Source of the DNA: CAWCWN01 sp963799245 | Lineage (GTDB): Bacteria; Chloroflexota; Ktedonobacteria; Ktedonobacterales; Ktedonobacteraceae | Direction of reading: 5' to 3' | Length of the DNA stretch: 64,000 bases | Assembly (NCBI GenBank): GCA_963799245.1 | Contig: CAWCWN010000003.1 | Location: 2,046,001 to 2,110,000, forward strand | Shown: positions 54,967 through 62,952 of the stretch, in pieces | How the letters are laid out: each line of letters starts with the position of its first letter | How positions within the stretch are numbered: position 1 is the first letter of the stretch | Program-made: the position numbers and the translations under genes | Notes under the pieces: generated by a model | Database searches by the model: none | Seen by the model: the letters and a program-made list of their open reading frames with translations, nothing else | Told to the model about the DNA's origin: nothing

Positions 54967-56758
54967 TCACGGTTCGCGTAAATTTGGACGCAATTCAAAG
55001 ATTCTGCTACACTGGTGAAATGAATGAACCATTGACGATTCTGACAGAGCGGGTAGACGACATCCCGCTGTTGGTAGCTCAGATGCAGCACATGGGCATA
55101 GCCCGCTTGCTGGACGAGCATTTCCCGACGCACGGCAACCGCGAAGGGCTGAGCCTGGGCATGGTGACCACGATTTGGCTGACGCATGTGCTCTCGGAAG
55201 CCGACCATCGCATGAATCGCGTCCAGCCCTGGGCAGAGCGTCGCCTGGAAACATTGCGAGGCTGTAGCGACGCGTTGTTGCTGGTCCGCGATCTGGCTGA
55301 TGACCGACTGGCTGATGTCTTGCGGCACTTGAGCGACGATGAGCGCTGGCGAGCGTTCGAGCAGGAACTGACGGGGCACCTGGTGCGGGTGTATGACTTG
55401 AAGCCCAGGTGCGTGCGTTTGGATAGTACAACGGCCAGCAGTTATGGGGCGGTGAGCGAGGACGGCTTGTTGCAGTGGGGGCACAGTAAGGATCATCGAC
55501 CGGACTTGCCGCAACTCAAGGTCATGCTGGCCACGCTGGATCCGCTGGGCATGCCGCTGGCCACCGAGGCGCTCTCGGGAGAACGAGCCGATGACCCGTT
55601 GTATCTGCCCGCCATCGCACGGGTGCGCGCGTGCCTGAACACGCCAGGCTTGGTGTATGTCGGCGATTGTAAAATGGCCGCGCTGGCCACCCGAGCGAGC
55701 ATCCAGGCCGCCGGGGACTTTTACCTGTGTCCGCTGTCGGCGCTGCAGGTGTCCGCCGACCAACTGGCGCGAGAGCTTGCGGCCCTGCGGGAAAGCTCGC
55801 AGCCCCTGATCACGGTCGAGCGAACAGGGGCTGATGGGCACCCCCCCTGCATCGCGCGGGGCTATGAATTCAGCGAGACCCTCACGGCGCAGCTGGAGGG
55901 GGTGTCGTACACCTGGACGGAACGACGGTTGCTGGTACGCTCGGAGGCCACAGCGCATGCAGCGGAGACGGCCCTGCGTGCCCGTCTGGGGCAAGCGCAG
56001 ACGGCGGTGGCCTATCTGGTCGTGCGGCGACAGGGCAAGCCAGTGCTCTTGGACCGGGCAGCGGTAGAGCAAGCGGTGGCCGAGACCGTGGCGTACTTCC
56101 GGGTGGAAGGACTGCTCACGGTGACGGTGAGCGAACAGGGGACTGAGCAGCAGGTGCGTGCGTATCGCGACCGCCCTGCGATGGTACGAACCCAGCGCCA
56201 GTTCTCGATCAGTAGCGAAGTGGAACCGGTAGCCCTGGCGCGCGCGATTGAGCAGTTGGGCTGGCGCGTGTACGCGACCAACCAGGTAGCAGACGGACTC
56301 TCGTTGCCTCAGGCAGTCGAGGCCTACCGCGACGAGTATCTGGTGGAGCGCAACTTCGGCCGCTTGAAAGGACACCCGTTGTCGCTCTCTCCCATGTATG
56401 TCGAGCGGGACGATCATGCGACGGGTCTGGTGCGCTTGTTGTCGATTGCCTTGCGGGTCTTGACCCTGCTGGAGTTTGTGGTGCGCCGTCAGTTGGCCCA
56501 AGAAGGGGCTGCCCTGGCAGGGCTGTATGCGGGCAATCCCAAGCGAGCAACGACCCATCCCACCACGGAGCGCTTGCTGGAAGCGTTCCAGGAGATTACC
56601 TTGACCCTGGTCATAGAACCGCATCAGACCCGACGCCATCTGACTGCTCTTTCTCCTCTTCAGCAACGAGTGTTAGCCTTGTTGGAGTTCACACCCACCA
56701 TTTATACCAAACTGTGTGGGGATTCTTCAGAACCCCCGTGAAAATGAGCGAACGGTAA
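54967..56758 (+). mobile_element. IS4/IS1634-superfamily element, apparently intact (about 1.79 kb)
   Basis: Imperfect inverted ends: CACGGTTCGC at 54968-54977 against GCGAACGGTA at 56748-56757 (GTTCGC core). The exact outer bases and target duplication are not clear. The transposase inside is unbroken. Together with the element at 51744 it brackets one glycosyltransferase gene. Confidence 0.65.
55020..56741 (+). CDS. IS1634-like DDE transposase
   Basis: A 573-aa transposase. N-terminal LLVAQMQHMGIARLLDEHFP and LGMVTTIWLTHVLSEADHRM, then the core: VRLDSTTASSYG (first Asp), GLVYVGDCKMAALATRA (second Asp) and EAYRDEYLVERNFGRLKG with the Glu. ATG 55020 is chosen because it is the first Met well inside the left end; in-frame codons back to 54882 lie partly outside the element. 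The strand opposite has a long open frame that is a GC-driven shadow. Confidence 0.85.
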   Translation: MNEPLTILTERVDDIPLLVAQMQHMGIARLLDEHFPTHGNREGLSLGMVTTIWLTHVLSEADHRMNRVQPWAERRLETLRGCSDALLLVRDLADDRLADVLRHLSDDERWRAFEQELTGHLVRVYDLKPRCVRLDSTTASSYGAVSEDGLLQWGHSKDHRPDLPQLKVMLATLDPLGMPLATEALSGERADDPLYLPAIARVRACLNTPGLVYVGDCKMAALATRASIQAAGDFYLCPLSALQVSADQLARELAALRESSQPLITVERTGADGHPPCIARGYEFSETLTAQLEGVSYTWTERRLLVRSEATAHAAETALRARLGQAQTAVAYLVVRRQGKPVLLDRAAVEQAVAETVAYFRVEGLLTVTVSEQGTEQQVRAYRDRPAMVRTQRQFSISSEVEPVALARAIEQLGWRVYATNQVADGLSLPQAVEAYRDEYLVERNFGRLKGHPLSLSPMYVERDDHATGLVRLLSIALRVLTLLEFVVRRQLAQEGAALAGLYAGNPKRATTHPTTERLLEAFQEITLTLVIEPHQTRRHLTALSPLQQRVLALLEFTPTIYTKLCGDSSEPP

Positions 56759-56890
56759 GATAGTGACTACAGTTTACACGTTTTAAGCGTACCGCTATCA
56801 CTTGACAGGCGCTGTCTACTCGACTATGCTCTCGGACATAACGTCGACATATCACAGGGTCGTCTGTTATTTTAGCTACGAGGCAATATT

Positions 56891-58051
56891 ATGGATGTAC
56901 AAGCTCTGGTTGTGAAGGTAGAGGACTACGTTCAGCAGCGCCTCGCGCGCTATAGCGAGGAGCTGAGTAACCTGTGCTCAATCGACTCTTACAGTTTTCA
57001 TAAAGCGGGCCTGGATGAAGTCGCGATATATCTGGCTGCGCGGATGCACGGCCTGGGTATGGATGTGACGATTGTGAAACGCGAGTTGTGGGGCAACGAC
57101 CTGCTCGGCGTTATCGCGGGCGAAGGAGATGGCAATGTGCTGCTGGTGGGCCATACCGATACCGTCTATCCCGTTGGCACAGCCGCTCTACGTCCTGTGC
57201 GTCTGGAGGGCGACACGCTTTATGGCCCGGGCGTCTGCGATATGAAGGGATGTATTCTCGCGGCCATCTATGCTGTTGAGGCGCTCCTGGCCACGGGCTA
57301 TAGAGGCTTTGGCGAGATTCGTTTCCTGTGCGTCTCTGATGAAGAGATCACCGAGCGCCATTGCGTGGATATTCTCCAGCGGGCCTCCAGCGATTGCCAG
57401 GCTGCTCTTGTGCTGGAAGCGGCGCGCGACAATGGCGATATTGTCAGTGCCCGCAAAGGCAACGCCTCGTATACGCTGAAGGGCCAAGGACGTTCTGCGC
57501 ACGCAGGAGTTGAGCCGGAGAAAGGGCGCAATGCTATCGTTGAGGTGGCTCATCAGATCCTCCAGTTCCAGAGCCTTAATGGTTGGCTCGAAGGCATTAC
57601 GGTCAATGCCGGCGTCATTGCGGGTGGCACCCTGCCCAATGTTGTGCCAGATAGCGCCGAAGCGCAATTTGACCTGCGCTTTATGCGCCCGCAGGATAGA
57701 GTCGCGACCGAGGCTCGCTGGCATGAACTGATGCAGCGGCGACTGCTGCCGGATGTGGAATTGAGCCTGCACGTCAATCCAGATTATAAGGAGCCGCTGG
57801 TCTGTACGCCTGAGAGCTTGAAGATTGCCCGTTTAGCCCAGGAAATCGCGGGCATGCTGGGCTTCTCTGTGAATCATGTACTGACCGGAGGAGCCTCGGA
57901 TGCGAGCTATACCTCTACGTTTGGCATACCCACGCTTGACGGCCTGGGTCCCATTGGCGGCCTGGACCATAGTCCAAAGGAATATTTGAGGATGAGCAGT
58001 ATTGCGCCCCGCGCCGCGCTGCTGGCGGGGCTGTTAGCATCTTTAGCATAG
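56891..58051 (+). CDS. M20-family metallopeptidase (carboxypeptidase G2-like)
   Basis: A 386-aa di-zinc hydrolase. Metal and catalytic residues: LLVGHTDTVYP, YGPGVCDMKGCILAAI (bridging Asp), LCVSDEEITE (catalytic Glu pair), LVLEAARDNGD, and a final His in GGLDHSPKEYL. The dimerisation domain includes GQGRSAHAGVEPEKGRNA. It lacks a signal peptide, so likely cytosolic. Substrate, an N-acylated amino acid or folate-like compound, is inferred from the family only. Confidence 0.9.
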   Translation: MDVQALVVKVEDYVQQRLARYSEELSNLCSIDSYSFHKAGLDEVAIYLAARMHGLGMDVTIVKRELWGNDLLGVIAGEGDGNVLLVGHTDTVYPVGTAALRPVRLEGDTLYGPGVCDMKGCILAAIYAVEALLATGYRGFGEIRFLCVSDEEITERHCVDILQRASSDCQAALVLEAARDNGDIVSARKGNASYTLKGQGRSAHAGVEPEKGRNAIVEVAHQILQFQSLNGWLEGITVNAGVIAGGTLPNVVPDSAEAQFDLRFMRPQDRVATEARWHELMQRRLLPDVELSLHVNPDYKEPLVCTPESLKIARLAQEIAGMLGFSVNHVLTGGASDASYTSTFGIPTLDGLGPIGGLDHSPKEYLRMSSIAPRAALLAGLLASLA

Positions 58052-58127
58052 CGCCAGATCCTCCTGCTGGCTTGAGGCACCTGCGCGCTTACCGCCAAAT
58101 TGAAGCGTGTGCTGCAGTGCAGTTGGC

Positions 58128-58157
58128 TTGTTCCGTAGCAGCCCTTTATGGTATAAT
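58128..58157 (+). promoter_or_regulatory. Promoter upstream of the GltD-like gene
   Basis: TTGTTC (58128-58133) and TATAAT (58152-58157) with an 18-bp spacer. It gives a leader of about 190 nt. The rest of 58052-58355 shows no gene. Confidence 0.45.
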
Positions 58158-58355
58158 CTGCTAAGAAATCGTATCCGCGTGATGCGTATCATGCAACTCT
58201 ACAGAGAAACACATCCCCCGAGCATAGCCTCATGCGATGGAGGGATTCTAAGCGAGGCCGTTGTGTGCAGGCCGATGTAGTCTCCCGTGCTCTATGGCCG
58301 GCAAATGATCTGGCTGTACAGTAGGTTGGATGCTCAGGAAAGGACTATTCTTACA

Positions 58356-60164
58356 ATGATTGATCCCGATAGCGAATTGGGAGCGCGTTACCAGTCTATC
58401 ATGACGAATCCCGACTGGTATCAGACGAATATTCCCTGTCAGGTAGGCTGTCCGGCCCATACCGATGTCTCTACCTATATTGGTTTGATCTCTCAGGCCC
58501 GTTTCGACGAGGCGTATCTTCTCAACCGCAATGCGAATGTTGTGCCCGGGGTGCTTGGACGGACCTGCGCGCGTCCTTGCGAGCCTGTTTGCCGCCGCAA
58601 TAAAGTCGATGGCAAACCCATTGCGATCTGCTGGTTAAAGCGCGCGGCCGCTGACCACCGCGAATACCAGCATCGTGCCGAACGGCCGCCCATCACCAAA
58701 GAGAAGAAGGTGGCGATTGTAGGAGCCGGTTCCGCGGGCCTGGCCGCGGCACGCGACCTGCGTGAAATGGGTTATCCTGTTACCATGTATGAAGAGTATC
58801 CTACCGCCGGCGGTGTGATGGTGAATGGTATTCCGGTCTGGCGTTTGCCGCGCATGGTGACGTACGAAGAATGCGATGAATACATGGCCGACCTTGGCGT
58901 TGAGATGGTGTACAACACCCGCGTCGGGCGTGATGTACAGGTGTCTGACCTGCTCAAAAATTACGACTCCGTTTACCTCGCGGCCGGCTGTTACGTCTCT
59001 AATCCCCTGACCGGTCCGGATAACAAAGTGATCCCTGGCGCAAACCTTATGGGCGTCGAGGATGGCATCAAACTCCTGGCAAAGACCAACTATGGTGAGC
59101 CCGCCTTTATCGGTAAAAAGGTCATTGTCCTGGGGGGCGGCTTTACCGCGATGGACTGCTGCCGCACATCGATCCGCTTTGGCGCTGATAAGGTCTACGT
59201 CCTGTATCGCCGCTCTCAGGAAGAAATGCCCTCAGATGAGTACGAAGTCGATGAGGCCATGTTCGAGCATGTCGAGTTCCAGTATCTCGTGACCCAGGTT
59301 GAGGTCTTGAGCAACGATGGTGTGCATGTCAGCGGCCTCAAACTCGTCCGCAACAAGCTGGGCGACCCCGACGCAAGCGGCCGCCGCCGCCCGCTCCCCA
59401 TCCCTGGCAGCGAGTTTGTTATTGAGGCTGATACTATCATTCCCGCCTTCGGTCAGTCCAGCGATGGTTCCTGGCTACCGTCTCAGGAGCTCAACCTCGA
59501 GGTCAACCGGTGGGGCATTCCCCTGGTGGATCGCGATAGCTGGATGACCAGTTACCCTGGCCTTTTCGCTGGTGGCGACTATACCGAAGGTTCGCGCAAC
59601 CTCATTTCCGCCATCGCCGATGGGCGCGATGCGGCGGCCGCCATCAACCGCTATCTTGGTGGCGTTGATAAACCTGCTCAGGCCGCCGAAGAAATTGAGT
59701 TGCCCGACTACCGGCGCGGTATGGTTGATGACTACGAGTCTATCGCCCACCATAATATCCCCGGCCTGCCACTCGCGGACCGCTATAGCAATACCCGCGA
59801 GACGGAGGTTGGTTATTCACCCGAGCAAGCGGTGGAACAGGCGCGGCGATGCTTGCAGTGCCAGCTGAATATTATGATCGATCCCTCGATCTGTATTCTC
59901 TGCTCGGGCTGTGTGGATATCTGTCCATACGACTGTATCAGCATGGAGGGCCTCTCGCGCGTGGTCAAGGGTGATCCGATGCACCAGGGCACCGAAGACT
60001 GGCGTGGAGGAGCCGATATGATTATTGATGAGGAGAAGTGTATCCGCTGCGGCCTGTGCATCGTGCGCTGTCCCACAGATGCCATCTCCATGGTACAGTT
60101 CGAGGTAGCCAGCCCGAACGAGCGCTGGACGGTTTCCAAGATACCTATGCTCAACATCGGCTAA
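58356..60164 (+). CDS. GltD-like FAD/NAD(P) oxidoreductase with C-terminal 2[4Fe-4S] ferredoxin domain
   Basis: A 602-aa protein. An N-terminal Cys set (IPCQVGCPAHTD, GRTCARPCEPVCRR) matches the Fe-S domain of glutamate synthase small subunits. FAD binding follows at VAIVGAGSAGLAAARDL and NAD(P)H binding at VIVLGGGFTAMDCCRT. The C-terminus adds two ferredoxin clusters, CILCSGCVDICPYDC and CIRCGLCIVRCPTD. No large subunit gltB is near, so it may shuttle electrons between NAD(P)H and ferredoxin or serve another partner. ATG 58356 starts the family-like sequence; earlier codons do not match. Confidence 0.88.
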   Translation: MIDPDSELGARYQSIMTNPDWYQTNIPCQVGCPAHTDVSTYIGLISQARFDEAYLLNRNANVVPGVLGRTCARPCEPVCRRNKVDGKPIAICWLKRAAADHREYQHRAERPPITKEKKVAIVGAGSAGLAAARDLREMGYPVTMYEEYPTAGGVMVNGIPVWRLPRMVTYEECDEYMADLGVEMVYNTRVGRDVQVSDLLKNYDSVYLAAGCYVSNPLTGPDNKVIPGANLMGVEDGIKLLAKTNYGEPAFIGKKVIVLGGGFTAMDCCRTSIRFGADKVYVLYRRSQEEMPSDEYEVDEAMFEHVEFQYLVTQVEVLSNDGVHVSGLKLVRNKLGDPDASGRRRPLPIPGSEFVIEADTIIPAFGQSSDGSWLPSQELNLEVNRWGIPLVDRDSWMTSYPGLFAGGDYTEGSRNLISAIADGRDAAAAINRYLGGVDKPAQAAEEIELPDYRRGMVDDYESIAHHNIPGLPLADRYSNTRETEVGYSPEQAVEQARRCLQCQLNIMIDPSICILCSGCVDICPYDCISMEGLSRVVKGDPMHQGTEDWRGGADMIIDEEKCIRCGLCIVRCPTDAISMVQFEVASPNERWTVSKIPMLNIG

Positions 60165-60216
60165 AATACGCTATGGATGGCGCAGGCCGTGGCCTGCGCC
60201 ATCCATAGCGTATTTT
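60163..60216. terminator. Perfect 26-bp hairpin after the GltD-like gene
   Basis: Arms 60163-60188 and 60191-60216 with loop GT and flanking A/T runs. It overlaps the last bases of the stop codon region. Confidence 0.8.
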
Positions 60217-60567
60217 TGGGCGCATAAATTCTAAAACAACCCGGTCGATGCGGGCGTCTTCGAATATAGCACCCTCGTGCAGAAGCTGCATAAAAACTCT
60301 TGACATTTGACGAGCTGTAAAGCAAAATTGTAGCAAGTCTTCTGTCCCACACTTATGGCTGTGAGATATGCGTAGCTTCTTACGTATATCCTTCGTAGAA
60401 GACGAGGCGCCATCATCAGGTATGACCCTTGCCATAGTTTCCATACTAAATCCCGATAGTTCAGGATAATCCTACAGGGCAGGATGCCGTATGTAAATAA
60501 TCGTTGGAGAGGTGGCCAGCGGTGAAATTTGGTGGAGGGATGCCGAAATAAGCAAGGAGCAATCTTG
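60217..60567. other. Upstream region of the sigma factor gene
   Basis: 351 bp with no gene supported. Minus-strand frames here lack ribosome sites and known motifs. It should hold the sigma gene promoter; no ECF-type box was identified with confidence. Confidence 0.4.
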
Positions 60568-61224
60568 ATGCGACAGGACTGGTCGGATGACGACCTTGCC
60601 CAAAGGCTGCATGAACATGATCCAGAGGCTTTGGAGACGCTCATCTCCCGCTATTCTCGCGAAATATTTTATTTTATCCGGTTGGTTTTAGAGGGTATTG
60701 GTTTTACGCAGGATGCAGAGGAATGTGTCAATGATCTCTTTGTCGCTGTCTGGCAGGAAATTGACACCTTTGATCCCGTGCGAGGTACGTTGCGTACCTG
60801 GTTGACGATGCGTGCGAAATATATCGCGCTGGATCGTCGTCGTCAGTTGTGTCGTCGCCAAACACATAATGTGCAATCGGCGGACGAAAACCGTCAATGG
60901 GCATCAACGGACGGTGGAGGGCGGAAAGTATATGGCTGGGGAGACAACGATAATCGTCTCACCCTTCCTCCTCATCCAGAGTCTAGCATGGAACTTTTGC
61001 TGGAGCAGAGTGAAAGGCGCGAAGAACTGCGCCTGGCCCTGGCGACGCTGCCTGAGCTTGACCGTTACCTGATCTATCAACGTTATTTTAAGTTCGCTAG
61101 CACCGAGGAACTGGCAGCAAAGACGGGGCTTACGCGGCATGCTGTTGATACTCGACTCTGGCGAGCGCGGAAAAGCTTACGCGAGGTGCTCAAGGAGCAT
61201 GCACATGAGTATGAGCGAATTTGA
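60568..61224 (+). CDS. RNA polymerase sigma factor, ECF type
   Basis: A 218-aa sigma-70-family protein. Region 2 spans residues 20-95 (ALETLISRYSREIFYFI, AEECVNDLFVAVWQ, RGTLRTWLTMRAKYIALD). Region 4 near 150-205 has LPELDRYLIYQRYFK and the helix-turn-helix TEELAAKTGLTRHAVDTRL. The linker of about 50 residues is longer than usual. ATG 60568 has AAGGAG 8 bases upstream. It overlaps by 20 bp a gene for a one-pass membrane protein, the usual sigma/anti-sigma layout. Confidence 0.92.
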   Translation: MRQDWSDDDLAQRLHEHDPEALETLISRYSREIFYFIRLVLEGIGFTQDAEECVNDLFVAVWQEIDTFDPVRGTLRTWLTMRAKYIALDRRRQLCRRQTHNVQSADENRQWASTDGGGRKVYGWGDNDNRLTLPPHPESSMELLLEQSERREELRLALATLPELDRYLIYQRYFKFASTEELAAKTGLTRHAVDTRLWRARKSLREVLKEHAHEYERI

Positions 61225-62434
61225 GAGACAACTGAATGATATGTGGGAGATAGAGCCCTCCAGTTTGCCAAAACAGGGAGAGGTTATGCCTGCGGATTTC
61301 AGCGATGAAGATATCGCTTTTGCCCAGGAACTGGACTCCTTTTTTGATATTGCCAGAGAAGAGATCCCGCCCTACTATGTTCAAACGTTGTTAGATCCTG
61401 AACAGTTGTCTTTTCAGCCCGTCGCAAACAACTTTGTGTATAAAACACGGGCTCGTGTCTTTCGCCGTCTCAAATTGCGCCGCCGTCTTCCTCCCTCCAG
61501 TCGTCCGCCGCTCAAGTATTTTGCGCGAGAGTTGCCTCTGCGGAGAGCGCTGATGCCCGTCGCGGCGTTATTGTTCTTTATTTTGCTGACGGTCGCATTC
61601 ACCGGTCCCTCATTTGCTTCGGGGATGCAGATTCTGCTGCATAGCAGCAAATTAGGCATTATGGGAGTCCAACACTATCCCAATAACGTCAAGCAGGGAC
61701 AGGTAGCAAAAAAATCTCCTGGCGGTGATCCTGACCCTGATCTGAGTTTACAGGCCGCCCAGGAGCGCCTGCATAACTGGAGCCTGTTCTGGCCCGGCCA
61801 GTTACCTGACAACTATACACTGACGAATATGTACCAGTATCGAGAGCAGCAACAGAGCTGGGTCGATGGGCCTTTTATGGAGCTGGATTTTTCTCTCAGC
61901 GGTGCTGAGCCAAAGGGCACCGGTCTGCTGGCTATTCGAGAATTTAAGCTGAAGCCCGGTGTGAAGGTGTTCCAGGTTGTAAAGGATGGCGCCTATCAGC
62001 CCATCCAGATTGATCAGAATGGCCAGCCCCAGGCAATCTATGTGGACGGCCAGTGGGTGATGCACAACAGGCTTTTCCCCGTCTGGATCTACGGCGATCG
62101 CAGCGAACTGATTTATCAGAAAGATGGCATCGTCTTCTGGATTGTGGGTGACCAGCGTGATGGCATAGGCAAAGATGAACTGCTCAACATCGCAAACTCA
62201 CTCCAGATATTTCATGTAAGTCATGCCTTGCATGTCGGCGGAGATGCTTCACTGAACTCTGTCTCGCTGCTTCAGGGTGATGTAAATAGCCCCTTTACCG
62301 GTGATGTGCTGGTCATCTTCCCTGATGATACCCATGTCGCCCCTTACCTGGCCCTGGTGGGTTCTCAGTCGGTTTCGACGAGCCCTCCTCCCAGCAGCAG
62401 CTCGCACTCATTACATGCGCACACATTAAAATAA
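61205..62434 (+). CDS. Membrane protein, probable anti-sigma factor
   Basis: A 409-aa protein. The first 110 residues are cytoplasmic and acidic to basic (DEDIAFAQELDSFFDIA, RRLKLRRRLPPSS). One membrane segment, ALMPVAALLFFILLTVAF, lies near 120-140. An outside domain of about 260 residues follows with repeated beta-type segments (FWPGQLPDNYTLTNMY, YQPIQIDQNGQPQ, LIYQKDGIVFWIVGDQ) resembling DUF4367-like sensor domains. No zinc-type HxxxCxxC anti-sigma motif is seen. ATG 61205 fits AAGGAG at 61192; two other Met codons lie nearby. The role is inferred from overlap with the sigma gene. Confidence 0.75.
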   Translation: MSMSEFERQLNDMWEIEPSSLPKQGEVMPADFSDEDIAFAQELDSFFDIAREEIPPYYVQTLLDPEQLSFQPVANNFVYKTRARVFRRLKLRRRLPPSSRPPLKYFARELPLRRALMPVAALLFFILLTVAFTGPSFASGMQILLHSSKLGIMGVQHYPNNVKQGQVAKKSPGGDPDPDLSLQAAQERLHNWSLFWPGQLPDNYTLTNMYQYREQQQSWVDGPFMELDFSLSGAEPKGTGLLAIREFKLKPGVKVFQVVKDGAYQPIQIDQNGQPQAIYVDGQWVMHNRLFPVWIYGDRSELIYQKDGIVFWIVGDQRDGIGKDELLNIANSLQIFHVSHALHVGGDASLNSVSLLQGDVNSPFTGDVLVIFPDDTHVAPYLALVGSQSVSTSPPPSSSSHSLHAHTLK

Positions 62435-62485
62435 GCGAGGGGTGGGATGGCATACCTCACAACAGGGTCGACTGCCAGGACCCGA

Positions 62486-62503
62486 ATGTCCAAAACACTG
62501 GAC
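62486..62503. promoter_or_regulatory. Inverted repeat, possible operator
   Basis: TGTCCA (62486-62491) and TGGACA (62498-62503) with a 6-base spacer, 152 bp before the XRE gene. A fitting site for a small helix-turn-helix dimer; inference from symmetry only. Confidence 0.35.
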
Positions 62504-62654
62504 AAATGTTTGTGCCATCTGCTATGCTTGAATTGTGGAAATGGAATGGGTTCAGGAGGTGGAAATGTTATCCTTGTGCCTGGCTCCTTCCTGCAATGTC
62601 GCTGGAAAGGAGTCGCTAGTTTAACTATCCCTCAAAGAAGAGGAAGAGGAAACT

Positions 62655-62882
62655 ATGAAATCACAGACTTCAAGGCAAAGGCCCGTGAAGCCGCATGGAC
62701 TTCCCAATCTTCGTCTACTTCGTCAACGTAAAGGTTTGAGTATCGGTCAACTGGCGGACATGACCGGCCTCCGTCGAGACACTATCGCGCACCTTGAGAA
62801 TGGTCGCGAAGACCCCCAACCCTATCACCTGCGTCTGTTAGCGCGCGTCCTCGATGTGCCTCAGCTGGAGCTTGTATCCTGA
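62655..62882 (+). CDS. XRE-family helix-turn-helix regulator
   Basis: A 75-aa protein, nearly all of it one HTH domain: LRLLRQRKGLSIGQLADMTG and RRDTIAHLENGREDPQPYH, then LARVLDVPQLEL. ATG 62655 follows GAGGAA. A single-domain Cro/C1-type repressor or partner of another protein. It faces the WD40 gene on the other strand and may act on the palindrome upstream of itself. Confidence 0.88.
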   Translation: MKSQTSRQRPVKPHGLPNLRLLRQRKGLSIGQLADMTGLRRDTIAHLENGREDPQPYHLRLLARVLDVPQLELVS

Positions 62883-62952
62883 TCTGGTATGCTTTCCTAT
62901 CTCGTAGGCGTGGGCGCGGTATCTCGCGCCGTTTCATCCCTGCGCAGAGGTA

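Noticed and set aside
54681..56666. 661-codon open frame on the minus strand
   Set aside because: It lies antisense to the transposase at 55020-56741 and has no recognisable motif; GC-rich codon pattern creates the shadow.
60231..60644. 137-codon minus-strand frame before the sigma gene
   Set aside because: Overlaps the start of the sigma gene and shows no domain or ribosome site.
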